Source of the DNA: Poriferisodalis sp965215815
GTDB lineage: Bacteria; Actinomycetota; Acidimicrobiia; Acidimicrobiales; Poriferisodalaceae
Length of the DNA: 64,000 nucleotides
NCBI RefSeq assembly: GCF_965215815.1
Contig: NZ_CBDCEO010000012.1
Coordinates: 1,240,001 to 1,304,000, forward strand
Direction: 5' to 3'
Part shown: positions 30,094-39,254 of the stretch, one piece after another
Layout: each line of letters begins with the position of its first letter
Numbering within the stretch: position 1 is the stretch's first letter
The notes under the pieces: generated by a model
The model's database searches: none
Seen by the model: only the letters and a program-made list of their open reading frames with translations
What the model was told of the DNA's origin: nothing
Program-made: the position numbers and the translations under genes

Positions 30094-33000
30094 TTGCCCA
30101 TCCGTAGCGTGCTGAGCCGGCGCCACAGCCGGGGTTTCGGAACTCGTGTCGCAGTGTTTCGCCGCGACGCGAGCCGCCGACGGTTCCGTCGTTCGGGTGC
30201 AGTTGCATCCGTCGTCATGGCCGCGGCGTCGCTGACGGTCATTTCGCCGCCGGCAACCGCGCCCGCTGCCGCGGTCCAGGTGGTACCGCTCAACGCCACG
30301 TGCTCCCAGCTGAACGCCATGGTCGGACGTCCGACGAACGCCCACATCGTCGGCAGGGGCGTCCGATTCGTGTCGGACCCGGGTTCGGACAACCGTTACA
30401 CCACCGGCGAGACGATCAGCATCGTGGTGGAACTCAGTCTGAACGTCAGATTCGACGTTCGAACGGACCTCAATCCAGATGCCGAACCGTTGTCGGTCGA
30501 CTTCATGCTCGGCGGGAACGCGCCAGCCAACCTGAGGAAGGCAGTGGCGACGCCGGAGAGGGGCGAAGGCACGAACCGGCTGACCTTCGAATACACGGTG
30601 CAATCGGGTGACACGCACCAGAACACCGGAGACCTTTGGATCCCCGAGAACTCGGTCAGGGCCGAGGACCACGCGCGCACGTTCGGCGGTACCAGCGATA
30701 TCAACACCGTGGGCGCTGGGGTGCCGCATCAGTCAATTAGCGGACCCTGCGGCGGCTCAAACCTGGAACACCCGGCGGTGTTCCATCCCCGGTCGACAGG
30801 CTCGCCGACGATCGTCAGCAGGCCAAAGATCATGAGCGAGCCGATCGACGGCGACACCTACTACGCAGGCGAGAAGATCTGGGTTCGAGTCGAGTACAGC
30901 AAGCCGGTGACCGTAACCGGCACCCCGGTGCTGAAGCTGCGCTTCGGGGACGCGACCGACGCGAACCCGACGTACAAGGACGCCCGCTACGTCTCCGACA
31001 GTACGAGCAATCCGCCCGCTGACCCGCGGCGACGATCCAGCATGACTCGGTTGCTGTTCGAGTACGAAGTGCAAAGCACAGACAGCGACCCTGATGGCAT
31101 CAGCATCGACTGGGGCAGCCTGAGCGGCGGCTCCATCACTGCCATGGACAATGGGGTGGCGGCAACGAACTACCACGACGACCTCGAGGCGCAGTTCGAG
31201 TACAAAGCCCGAGTGGGCGGCGACCCCACGGTGGCCAAGCACCTCGTCGATGGCAGTCGCGGGCCCCTCACGTCGCAGGAAATGCGGGATCCATCCAACC
31301 CGACCTTCGTTTCGAGCTACACCACCCGTGTCGTCAGCGAGCCCGCCACCGGCACGACGCTCCACGAGGGCGAATACGTGGTGCTGCGGGCCGACTTCAG
31401 CGAGGCGGTGATTGTCGACGACGAACGGCTCGAATTGCCGATCCAGATTTTCAACTGCCATCGCGACGACTTCAGACACATACAGACCCTTATAGACGAA
31501 CACGGCGCCAATTCCCCCGAGGTGGCGACGTACAAGGACGGTCTCGAGGAACTTGGCTGCCTTGACAGCAATAGGAATGTGATTCCGGAAGAAGATCGCC
31601 CCCTGGGATTTGCTAGGTACTTGTCTGGCTCGGGGCACACGCGACTGCTGTTCTATTACGAAGTCACGAACGATGACAGGGACCGCGACGGCATTGTCGT
31701 GCCCAGCGGCCGCTTCACCTACGACGGCGGCAAGCCGATCGACGAGTCGAACCAAAACATCTTCCGAGCAGCCGACGGCGGGACGCTCTACACGCACTAC
31801 TCCGATGTCTTCGAGAAACCGCTGAAGTACCAACGGGTCGATGGCAAGGCTGTTGAGGGCCCGCCGATCATCGAGGCGCTCGAGGTCACGAGTATGCCGT
31901 TGTCCGGCGACAGCAACCCCCCTGACACCTACGGCTTCGGCGAGACCATCAAAGTCAGGGTGACGTTCAACCAGGCCGTACGGGTGACAGGAACGCCGAA
32001 ACTGACCCTCAACCTCCAAAGCGGACCCAAGGACGCCGCCTACGACTCGGGCGACGACTCGAAGCTGCTGTTCTTCCACTACACCGTCGAGGCCGGCGAT
32101 CTCGACGGCAACGGCATCAGCATCGACGCGAACAGCTTGAAATCGAATGACGACACCAACGACACGATCGTCGCCGACGACGACGGAGAAGATGCATCGC
32201 TGGACCACCGGCAACTGGGCACCCAGGGCGGCCACAAGGTCGATGCCATGGCACCGACCATCACGGGCCTGAGCATCACCAGCGATCCGCCGAACAATGG
32301 CGCGTACTACGGCTCGAACTCAGTCATCCAGATCAAGGTGACGTATGACGACCCGGTACGCGTCTCCGGCACCGATCCGACGCTCAGCTTCGAGATCGGT
32401 ACCGAACCGAGAACGGCAACGTACGAGGAAGCCGACGACTATGACCACAACGACGGCACCCGGGAACTGATCTTCGAGTACACGGTGTTCTCACCCGACG
32501 CAGACTCCGATGGCATCCGTGTGCCCACGGGGCGCATCACCCTCGGCACCATCGAGAGCGTCAGTCCGAATCCCATCCCCGCCGACCTGGACTTTGAGGA
32601 GTTGCGAACCCAATCGGGCCACAAGGTCGAAACCGTTGCGCCGACGGTGGAATCCCCCCTCAAGTTCACATCGAGTGGCTCGGACTGCGACAGCGGCACC
32701 TACCTTGCCGGTGAGTACATCTGCGTCGAGGTGACGTTTGACACCGACGACGACTCCGGCGACTCGAATGACGACGGTGATGTGCCCTCAAACGGCTCCA
32801 CAGGGGACCGGGCCATCTGGGTCGGCACTCCTCTTGATCAGACACCGCCGACGCTCACTTTGGACATCGACGGGAGCCAGAAGGAGGGGACGTACCACAG
32901 AGGCTCTGGCTCGGGCACCAAGTTGATATTCAGGTACGAAGTCGAAGCAGGCCTGTTCGACGACAATGGTGTCAGCGTGGTCGCCAACAGCCTCCGGCTC

Positions 33001-36000
33001 AACGACGGCGAGATCACCGACACTGCGGGCAATAGCGCCGTACTCGCTCATGACCTCCTGAGCGGGACCACGGTCGAGAGCGTCGACTCGGTGGTGCCCG
33101 AGCTCTCGAACCTACGCATCGCGAGTTCTCCGCCGAACAGCGGCCCACCAGTCAACAACGACACCTACGGCCGTGGCGACGAGATCACTTTCGAAGTCGA
33201 CTTCAGCGAAGACGTCGTGCGCTCGGGCACTCCGTTGCTGCGATTCCAGATCGGCGACGACCAAGTCAATCCAGCGGGCAACAACCGCAACGCCCGATAC
33301 AAGGAATCATCTGCAGGCTGCACCGAGGCCGACACCACCAACACCTGCACATTGACGTTCAGCTACACCGTCGGCTCCGACGACGACGACAACGACGGCA
33401 TCAGCGTTGAACTGGATACCGGTGCCGGTGAGACCACCGCAATCTCCGGCACCATCAAGGACCGAACGGGCAATCTGGCTGACTTGGGCCACAGCGCACT
33501 CGGTGACGACGGCGGCCACAAGGTGGACGCGCAGCCGCCGCGCGTCAGCAAGGTCGAGATCACTTCTACTGCGCCGCAGCTCAACAACACCTACTACAAG
33601 CTCGGGGACATCATCACGGTCGAGGTGACATTCGACGACCCGGTCGAGGTGACGCTCGACGACGGCGACGCCGATTTGGATGATGATCCGCGCATCGCTC
33701 TGCGGATGCGCTCGGGCACCGAGTACGCCGACTACATCAGGCTCGACGGCGACAACACCATGGTCTTCGAGTACGCGGTCGACAACGACGATCTGGACAC
33801 GGACGGCATCGGCATCCCCTCCAACGCAATTCAACTGAGGGATGCGACGATTGCTGACCCACAGGGGCAGAACGCGTCACTGAGTCACTTGCCAGTGCCT
33901 GACTCACTCGATCAGAAAGTGGACGGTATTGCTCCGACGGTGACCAGCGTTGAGGTCGACAGCGATCCGCCGCGCAAGGACGCCCCATACCGCAACGACG
34001 CCTACGGCGTCTACTCGACGTCGAATGAGGTGCCGATTCTCATCAAGGTCACATTCAGCGAACCGGTACAGCTGTCCATCGGCTCCAGCATCGATTTGAC
34101 CATCGGAACAACCACCGCAAGATCGGCTGAGTGGGACTCCACTGGTTATGTCGCTACGGCGGGCCTCCGGGAGGCCGTGTTCAAGTACGAGGTCGCGAGC
34201 ACCGACGAAAACGACGCTAACGGCATCAGCATCGACGAGGACAGCCTGAGCGGCGCCATAACCGACCTCGTTGGCAACGATGCGATTCTGGCGCACAGCG
34301 CTCAGAGCAACTTGGCAGGTCACGAGGTCGACACCACGGCCCCCACGGTGAGGAGCGTCGCGATTACCTCGCCCTCACCCGAAGGGGACTCAACGTACGA
34401 GAACTACTACGCCGAAGGCGACACGATCATGGTGACGGTCACCTTCAGTGAGAAGGTCGCCGTCAATGGCACTGGCGTCCCCACGATCAACCTGAACATC
34501 GGAGGTACCACGCGGGCTGCCTCCTTCCAGCCTGGCGACGGCAGGACCGACGGCGACAATACGACGAAGTTGATGTTCAGCTACGTCGTCGTCGCTGGGG
34601 ATATGGACAGCGACGGCATCAGCATCAACGACGGAACCACAACGTCCCAGATTCGTCTGCCGAATGGCTCAACCATTACCGACCTGCCCGGCAACGATGC
34701 AAACCTCGGCCACGATGTGCTGGCAGACGACGCCGAGCACAAGGTGAACGGCGGGTTGACTCCGCGCGGTCCCTATGCGACGGCGATCTCGATGGCCAAC
34801 ACCCCTGCAAACACCGATCTCGACACCTACAGCGCTGGCGAGTACATCCTGATCGACGTGACGTTCAGCGAAGCGGTCACCGTGGGTGGCACTCCCATGC
34901 TGCCGATTGTGGTCGCTAATCAGAAGGAAGCCAACTACGTCTCCAAGCCCAATGCGAGCACGCTGCGCTTCAGTTACAAGGTCCTGGCCGGCGACATGGA
35001 TAGCGACGGAGTCAGCGTCACTGCGGTCAACATCGACCTGACTAGTGGCACGATCCACGCCACGGACGACAACAAGGACGCGCTCCCCGGTGTTCCGGAA
35101 CTGGCCACCCAGCCCGATCACAAGGTCGACGGTGTGGCTCCGACGGTCAGCAGCGGTCCGAGCATCGAGAACGGCCCCAACGCCGGCCAGACGTACGGCA
35201 AGGGCGAGACCATCGAGTTCAGCGTCACCTTCGACGAGAACGTCGTCGTTGCTGGCACGCCATATGTGCGTGTCAAGATCGGTACCAGATACAAGAACGC
35301 AGGTTTCTCGGGCCCAGCGAACATTCCAGTGGACACCGGTGTGCCAACACTGACCTTCAGCTACATCGTCCGGCCCGGCGACAAGGACGACGACGGCATC
35401 AGCATCGACGACGGCAGGACGACATCTCAGATCCGCCTGCCGAGTGGCGCATCCATCACTGATCCCGTCGGCAACGATGCCGATCTGCACCACGACCAGA
35501 TGCTGGACAACGGTGATCACAAGGTCGACGGCGGTGACGCCACGACCAACCCGCCTGGGAACGGGAACACCGGTGGCGGCAACCCCGATGGATTCATCGA
35601 CGGCGGTCCGGTCGAGCGTGATGTTGACCAAGAGGACGGCCGGCGCGGCATCCGCGTGGAACGGATCGGCGGCGTCGACCGCTTCGAGACGGCGAAGCTC
35701 ATCGCCGAGCGCTACCTCCGTGAGGTTGGGAGAGACACCTCCCTGCCGGCGAGCATGCGCAAGGTCGAGACAGTCATCATCGCCTCGGGCCGGGCATTCC
35801 CCGACGCGCTGACGGCGTCGGCGCTGGCCGGCACGGTTCTCAGCCCGATTGCGCTCTCAGGACCGGCCCTCGCAGGCGCGCACAATGCACCGCTGCTGCT
35901 CGTCGAGCCAAACGACATGACCGAGTTCACCAGGGAATTCCTGACCGAGAACAAGATCAAGCACGTGTACATCGTGGGCGGACCCGCTGCCGTGTCGAAC

Positions 36001-36735
36001 GAGGTCGAGGCCGCGATTGCAGCGCTGCCGTCGGTGACCAGCGTCGTGCGCTTCGGCGGTGCCGACCGCTATGCCACCTCGGTGTCCATTTCCTCCGAGG
36101 TCATCGCCACGATGGGCGGTGCGGCCGAGTTCTGCGGCACAACGCTGCGCACGGCCCTGCTGGCCACCGGCACCGACTTCGCCGACGCGCTGGCACTGGC
36201 GCCCATCGCAGCCAAGGGTCCCCACCCGTTGCTGCTGACCCGCCGAGACGAACTGCCCGACAGCGTGCGGACCTATTTCGCCGCCGCCCTTACCGACGGC
36301 AGCATCGAGCAGATCATCGTTGCGGGTGGCCCAAGCGCCGTCTCCGACGATGTCATCGACGATCTGACCGAGATGGGGTTCTCGGTCGTCCGCATCGGCG
36401 GCGCCGACCGGTACGACACGGCGGTCCGCATCGCCCGCTACGCGCTGCGCTCCGGCGTCAACGGGCATGGCACGTGCTTGGACAACGACCGCATCGGTCT
36501 GGCAACCGGCGTGGTGTACGCAGACGGCCTCGCAGGCGGTCCGCTGCTGGCTCGCATGGGCGGTGCGAGCATCCTGCTCGAACCCGATGCGCTGCCCACC
36601 CTGGTCGAAGGCTTCCTGGCATGGCACCGGCTGGACCATGAGGACTTGACACTCACCGTGTTCGGCGGCCCCGAAGCACTCTCGTACGCAGTCGTGCGGC
36701 TCGCCCGCAACGCCGCCGAGCGCGGTCTCAAGTAA
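30094..36735 (+). CDS. Very large secreted repeat protein with type-2 cell-wall-binding repeats
   Basis: 2,213 residues. TTG start at 30094 with CGGAG seven bases upstream. A long signal peptide follows (Arg-rich, then VASVVMAAASLTVISPPATAPAAA). The body has about 12 degenerate repeats of 110-170 residues, each with a linker such as VDGVAPTV, a segment like YGKGETIEFSVTFDENVVVAGTP, a strand LTFSYIV, and DDDGISID, then GHKVDG. These resemble SwmB/cadherin-like beta-sandwich repeats with many Asp residues that could bind calcium. After a Pro/Gly linker (about residue 1815) come three cell-wall-binding type 2 repeats, marked by RIGGVDRFETA, RFGGADRYATS and RIGGADRYDTA. It is probably wall-anchored and adhesive. 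Each repeat differs, so this is an old array. Confidence 0.85.
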   Translation: MPIRSVLSRRHSRGFGTRVAVFRRDASRRRFRRSGAVASVVMAAASLTVISPPATAPAAAVQVVPLNATCSQLNAMVGRPTNAHIVGRGVRFVSDPGSDNRYTTGETISIVVELSLNVRFDVRTDLNPDAEPLSVDFMLGGNAPANLRKAVATPERGEGTNRLTFEYTVQSGDTHQNTGDLWIPENSVRAEDHARTFGGTSDINTVGAGVPHQSISGPCGGSNLEHPAVFHPRSTGSPTIVSRPKIMSEPIDGDTYYAGEKIWVRVEYSKPVTVTGTPVLKLRFGDATDANPTYKDARYVSDSTSNPPADPRRRSSMTRLLFEYEVQSTDSDPDGISIDWGSLSGGSITAMDNGVAATNYHDDLEAQFEYKARVGGDPTVAKHLVDGSRGPLTSQEMRDPSNPTFVSSYTTRVVSEPATGTTLHEGEYVVLRADFSEAVIVDDERLELPIQIFNCHRDDFRHIQTLIDEHGANSPEVATYKDGLEELGCLDSNRNVIPEEDRPLGFARYLSGSGHTRLLFYYEVTNDDRDRDGIVVPSGRFTYDGGKPIDESNQNIFRAADGGTLYTHYSDVFEKPLKYQRVDGKAVEGPPIIEALEVTSMPLSGDSNPPDTYGFGETIKVRVTFNQAVRVTGTPKLTLNLQSGPKDAAYDSGDDSKLLFFHYTVEAGDLDGNGISIDANSLKSNDDTNDTIVADDDGEDASLDHRQLGTQGGHKVDAMAPTITGLSITSDPPNNGAYYGSNSVIQIKVTYDDPVRVSGTDPTLSFEIGTEPRTATYEEADDYDHNDGTRELIFEYTVFSPDADSDGIRVPTGRITLGTIESVSPNPIPADLDFEELRTQSGHKVETVAPTVESPLKFTSSGSDCDSGTYLAGEYICVEVTFDTDDDSGDSNDDGDVPSNGSTGDRAIWVGTPLDQTPPTLTLDIDGSQKEGTYHRGSGSGTKLIFRYEVEAGLFDDNGVSVVANSLRLNDGEITDTAGNSAVLAHDLLSGTTVESVDSVVPELSNLRIASSPPNSGPPVNNDTYGRGDEITFEVDFSEDVVRSGTPLLRFQIGDDQVNPAGNNRNARYKESSAGCTEADTTNTCTLTFSYTVGSDDDDNDGISVELDTGAGETTAISGTIKDRTGNLADLGHSALGDDGGHKVDAQPPRVSKVEITSTAPQLNNTYYKLGDIITVEVTFDDPVEVTLDDGDADLDDDPRIALRMRSGTEYADYIRLDGDNTMVFEYAVDNDDLDTDGIGIPSNAIQLRDATIADPQGQNASLSHLPVPDSLDQKVDGIAPTVTSVEVDSDPPRKDAPYRNDAYGVYSTSNEVPILIKVTFSEPVQLSIGSSIDLTIGTTTARSAEWDSTGYVATAGLREAVFKYEVASTDENDANGISIDEDSLSGAITDLVGNDAILAHSAQSNLAGHEVDTTAPTVRSVAITSPSPEGDSTYENYYAEGDTIMVTVTFSEKVAVNGTGVPTINLNIGGTTRAASFQPGDGRTDGDNTTKLMFSYVVVAGDMDSDGISINDGTTTSQIRLPNGSTITDLPGNDANLGHDVLADDAEHKVNGGLTPRGPYATAISMANTPANTDLDTYSAGEYILIDVTFSEAVTVGGTPMLPIVVANQKEANYVSKPNASTLRFSYKVLAGDMDSDGVSVTAVNIDLTSGTIHATDDNKDALPGVPELATQPDHKVDGVAPTVSSGPSIENGPNAGQTYGKGETIEFSVTFDENVVVAGTPYVRVKIGTRYKNAGFSGPANIPVDTGVPTLTFSYIVRPGDKDDDGISIDDGRTTSQIRLPSGASITDPVGNDADLHHDQMLDNGDHKVDGGDATTNPPGNGNTGGGNPDGFIDGGPVERDVDQEDGRRGIRVERIGGVDRFETAKLIAERYLREVGRDTSLPASMRKVETVIIASGRAFPDALTASALAGTVLSPIALSGPALAGAHNAPLLLVEPNDMTEFTREFLTENKIKHVYIVGGPAAVSNEVEAAIAALPSVTSVVRFGGADRYATSVSISSEVIATMGGAAEFCGTTLRTALLATGTDFADALALAPIAAKGPHPLLLTRRDELPDSVRTYFAAALTDGSIEQIIVAGGPSAVSDDVIDDLTEMGFSVVRIGGADRYDTAVRIARYALRSGVNGHGTCLDNDRIGLATGVVYADGLAGGPLLARMGGASILLEPDALPTLVEGFLAWHRLDHEDLTLTVFGGPEALSYAVVRLARNAAERGLK

Positions 36736-36779
36736 CTCCCCAACCCTGCCATCTCGTGAGCCGCAAGTAGCTTGCGCAC

Positions 36780-37544
36780 ATGGCTGCGCACACCCCGTCC
36801 AACGAGAACCTGACGGCGCCGCGCTTCGACTCGCTCATGGACGTGATCCGGCTGCGGCGTTCTGTTCGCAGCTTCGAACCGCCGCCCGAGCCATTGCCCA
36901 CCGACGTGCTGCGCGGGATCTGCGAGGCCGGCCGCTGGGCGCCGTCGGGAGCGAACACGCAGCCGTGGCATTTCGTCGTCGCGGCGCAGCGAGCCGACGT
37001 GCTCTCAGTCTCAGACGTGTTCGTGCGCCAGGCCGATCGGCTGGTGGCGCACTGCCGGGGCTTCCCCCACGTCCACAAGAAGCACTGGCTGGGAAACTCG
37101 CTGGCCATCGTGCTGCTGTTCTGCGATCCACGCTGGGTCGACTCGTATCCCGTCAGCGACCACGACGGCTGGGCTGACGAGTACGACGCCAACAATGAGA
37201 AGATCCTGCTGGCCTCGGTCGGCGCTGCAGCCCAGAACATGCACCTCGCAGCCGCTGCGTACGGCCTCACGACAGCGTGGCTCAGCGGGGGCGGGGAAGA
37301 CACGACCACCCGGGAGCTGCGCGAGCTGCTGGGCGTGCCCGAGCCGCTCACCCCGATCGCCACGATTCCCATCGGCTGGCCGCACCGGCGCGCCGAGTCG
37401 CGCTACCGCCACCCGCTCGACCAGCTCATCCACTGGGGACGCTGGGACCCCGAGCGCACGCCCGCAGACGACGCCGTGGCGACCTACGTGAGCGGTGTCC
37501 GCCGTCAGGCCATGTACCGAGGCAGCGAGACACTCGAGGACTGA
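36780..37544 (+). CDS. Nitroreductase-family protein
   Basis: 254 residues. FMN-binding features of the family: RRSVRSFEPPPEPLPTD (about 23-39), EAGRWAPSGANTQPWHFVV (about 50-68) and a C-terminal region AAAYGLTTAWLSGG...LLGVPEPLTPIATIPIGWP with the glycine-rich flavin loop. Such enzymes use NAD(P)H to reduce nitro groups, quinones or flavins, or dehalogenate and dehydrogenate substrates; the exact reaction is not deducible. The ATG at 36780 lies 44 bases after the surface protein gene. The C-terminal DDAVATYVSGVRRQAMYRGSE tail is unusual. Confidence 0.88.
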   Translation: MAAHTPSNENLTAPRFDSLMDVIRLRRSVRSFEPPPEPLPTDVLRGICEAGRWAPSGANTQPWHFVVAAQRADVLSVSDVFVRQADRLVAHCRGFPHVHKKHWLGNSLAIVLLFCDPRWVDSYPVSDHDGWADEYDANNEKILLASVGAAAQNMHLAAAAYGLTTAWLSGGGEDTTTRELRELLGVPEPLTPIATIPIGWPHRRAESRYRHPLDQLIHWGRWDPERTPADDAVATYVSGVRRQAMYRGSETLED

Positions 37545-37560
37545 GCAGGCGCCCCAAGGA

Positions 37561-37575
37561 CCCGCTCGCAGCGGG
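37561..37575. terminator. Hairpin between convergent genes
   Basis: CCCGCT-CGC-AGCGGG lies between the convergent nitroreductase and GPP34 genes. It lacks a T tract, so it is a weak candidate bidirectional terminator. Confidence 0.35.
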
Positions 37576-37591
37576 GGCTGCGCCGAAGCGT

Positions 37592-38248
37592 CTACAGCAT
37601 GAAGCGGCTGACCGTGGAACTGGCCAGCCACATCTCGATGTCACGGATGGCCTGCGTCATGGCCTGGCCGATGAGGTCCAGCTTGCGTACCTGCTCGATG
37701 CGCGGCGCGGCGTGCTCCAGCTCGGACTTGGAGAGCAGCTCGCCGAAGACGCCGCAGGCGTCCACGAGCGCGATTATCACGATGTCACGAGGGCTGGGGA
37801 TCTCGTCGCTGAACAGCACGCCCATGATGCGCAGCTTCACTTCGCGCTCGGCCTTGCCGTCGACCGATGGGTAGCGGCGAGACCGGAACACCCACAGATG
37901 ACGGTCGTCCTTGCGCTCGAGAATGCCCTTGTCGACCAGCCGCGCAAATGCCTCCTCGCGGATGCCCTCGGCCCGAGCCGCCACGAACTCCACCCAGTAG
38001 CGCGAGTCGCTCTCGGCCTGCTGGGCCGCAATCTGGGCAAGCGTGGGGTCGAGCAGGCCGTCGCCGATCGGCGTCGAGTCGATCAGCATGAGCTTCTCCA
38101 GATCGGTGTCGATCCGGTTCTCCATCGCCAAGTCCATGAGCACCGAACCTGCGATCACCCGGTCGAGGGTGCGTTCGGGCACATGGATGAGCTTGCCGTC
38201 GTCGTCTCGCAGCAGCAGGAGGAGAATTTCTTCAGCGAATCTCAGCAT
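37592..38248 (-). CDS. GPP34 (Golgi phosphoprotein 3-like) domain protein
   Basis: 218 residues. The start, MLRFAEEILLLLLRDDDGKLI, and the following LDRVIAGSVLMDLAMENRIDTD match the GPP34 family (PF05719), whose eukaryotic members bind phosphatidylinositol 4-phosphate at the Golgi. GILERKDDRHLWVFRSRRYPSVDGKAEREVKLRI is the conserved middle. Many actinomycetes carry such proteins with unknown role. ATG at 38248 is clear. It is convergent with the nitroreductase and 142 bases behind the DUF192 gene. Confidence 0.88.
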   Translation of the reverse strand: MLRFAEEILLLLLRDDDGKLIHVPERTLDRVIAGSVLMDLAMENRIDTDLEKLMLIDSTPIGDGLLDPTLAQIAAQQAESDSRYWVEFVAARAEGIREEAFARLVDKGILERKDDRHLWVFRSRRYPSVDGKAEREVKLRIMGVLFSDEIPSPRDIVIIALVDACGVFGELLSKSELEHAAPRIEQVRKLDLIGQAMTQAIRDIEMWLASSTVSRFML

Positions 38249-38390
38249 GGCCTTTGTTCAACTCCCGTGCGTCTGTCTCGACCCGGCTCACGTCGTGCGG
38301 CCGGGTGCCCGCAGCGTAGTGGGCCTCGGTGCCCCCCAGCCCGTATCTGGACGATCCGATGCGAGGTGCGTTTGGCAGGCCCCAGGACCT

Positions 38391-39236
38391 TCAGCGCTCC
38401 AGTGTGACGGTCGTAGCGGTGCCGAGACCCAGGTCGTAGTCGGGGCTCCAGGGATGTTCGACAGCAATGCGATACGGGCCGTTGGGGTAGTACCGGTCGC
38501 ACTCTTGAGAAGGCGTCGGCGGCAGACATGGAACCATGTCGGTTGCAGAGACCACGACGCCGCCCGCGTCCACGTACGTGATCCGCAGCGGCAGGGGCGT
38601 ATCGCGCATCCAGAAGGCACCGCTTGTGTCACTGTCGAAGACGAACACCATCGCTGCGTAGCCACCGAGTGCCGCGAAGTCAGTGACACCCATGAGGCCC
38701 CGCTGGCGCGCCTCGGGCGTGTCGGCGACGATGACCGGCCACACGCTCGAACCGGCTGGGCCGCTGACGGCCAACAGGCCCTCACCGAAGCCGTCGAGAG
38801 GCACAGCCGTCGCAAGCACCTGATCCGCATCGGCACGAGTGCCGGGCTGAACCGTCGGAGACGAATGAGTGGTCGTTTGCGTAACCGCTGGGTCCTGGGC
38901 CCCGGAACTGGTCGCATTCGGCGACTCTGTGACGGCGGGCTCTGCGAGAGTCGCGGCGGTCGAAAGAGGCGACGACGCCCGTGAGGTATCACCTAAGGCG
39001 GCGCTGAGGTCGTCATCGACGGAAATCGTCACGACGGTCGGTAACGGCGGCGCAGTTACCGAAGGACTGGCCGGAGGGACCAAGCCCCCTGACCGGGTCG
39101 ACTCATGCACCGAGCACGCGCCGAGCACCAGCACGATGACGATGGTCGCCGTCAACCGGCGGCGGTGGCGCACCAACGCAGTTTGTCGTGCCAGCTGACC
39201 GATGCCGACGCGATGCGCGGTGGAACCGGGCGGCAT
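38391..39236 (-). CDS. DUF192-domain lipoprotein
   Basis: 281 residues. The N-terminus has basic residues, a hydrophobic segment (LTATIVIVLVLGACS) and a lipobox LGAC, so it is probably a lipoprotein anchored outside the membrane. A Ser/Thr/Pro-rich linker of about 110 residues precedes the DUF192 domain (about 165-281): VIVADTPEARQRGLMGVTDFAALGGYAAMVFVFD, then FWMRDTPLPLRITYVDAGG and a C-terminal GPYRIAVEHP. The function of DUF192 is unknown. It is divergent from the P450-UbiB gene, starts 18 bases apart. Confidence 0.85.
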   Translation of the reverse strand: MPPGSTAHRVGIGQLARQTALVRHRRRLTATIVIVLVLGACSVHESTRSGGLVPPASPSVTAPPLPTVVTISVDDDLSAALGDTSRASSPLSTAATLAEPAVTESPNATSSGAQDPAVTQTTTHSSPTVQPGTRADADQVLATAVPLDGFGEGLLAVSGPAGSSVWPVIVADTPEARQRGLMGVTDFAALGGYAAMVFVFDSDTSGAFWMRDTPLPLRITYVDAGGVVVSATDMVPCLPPTPSQECDRYYPNGPYRIAVEHPWSPDYDLGLGTATTVTLER

Positions 39237-39254
39237 GCGTGATGAGATAGGGGC

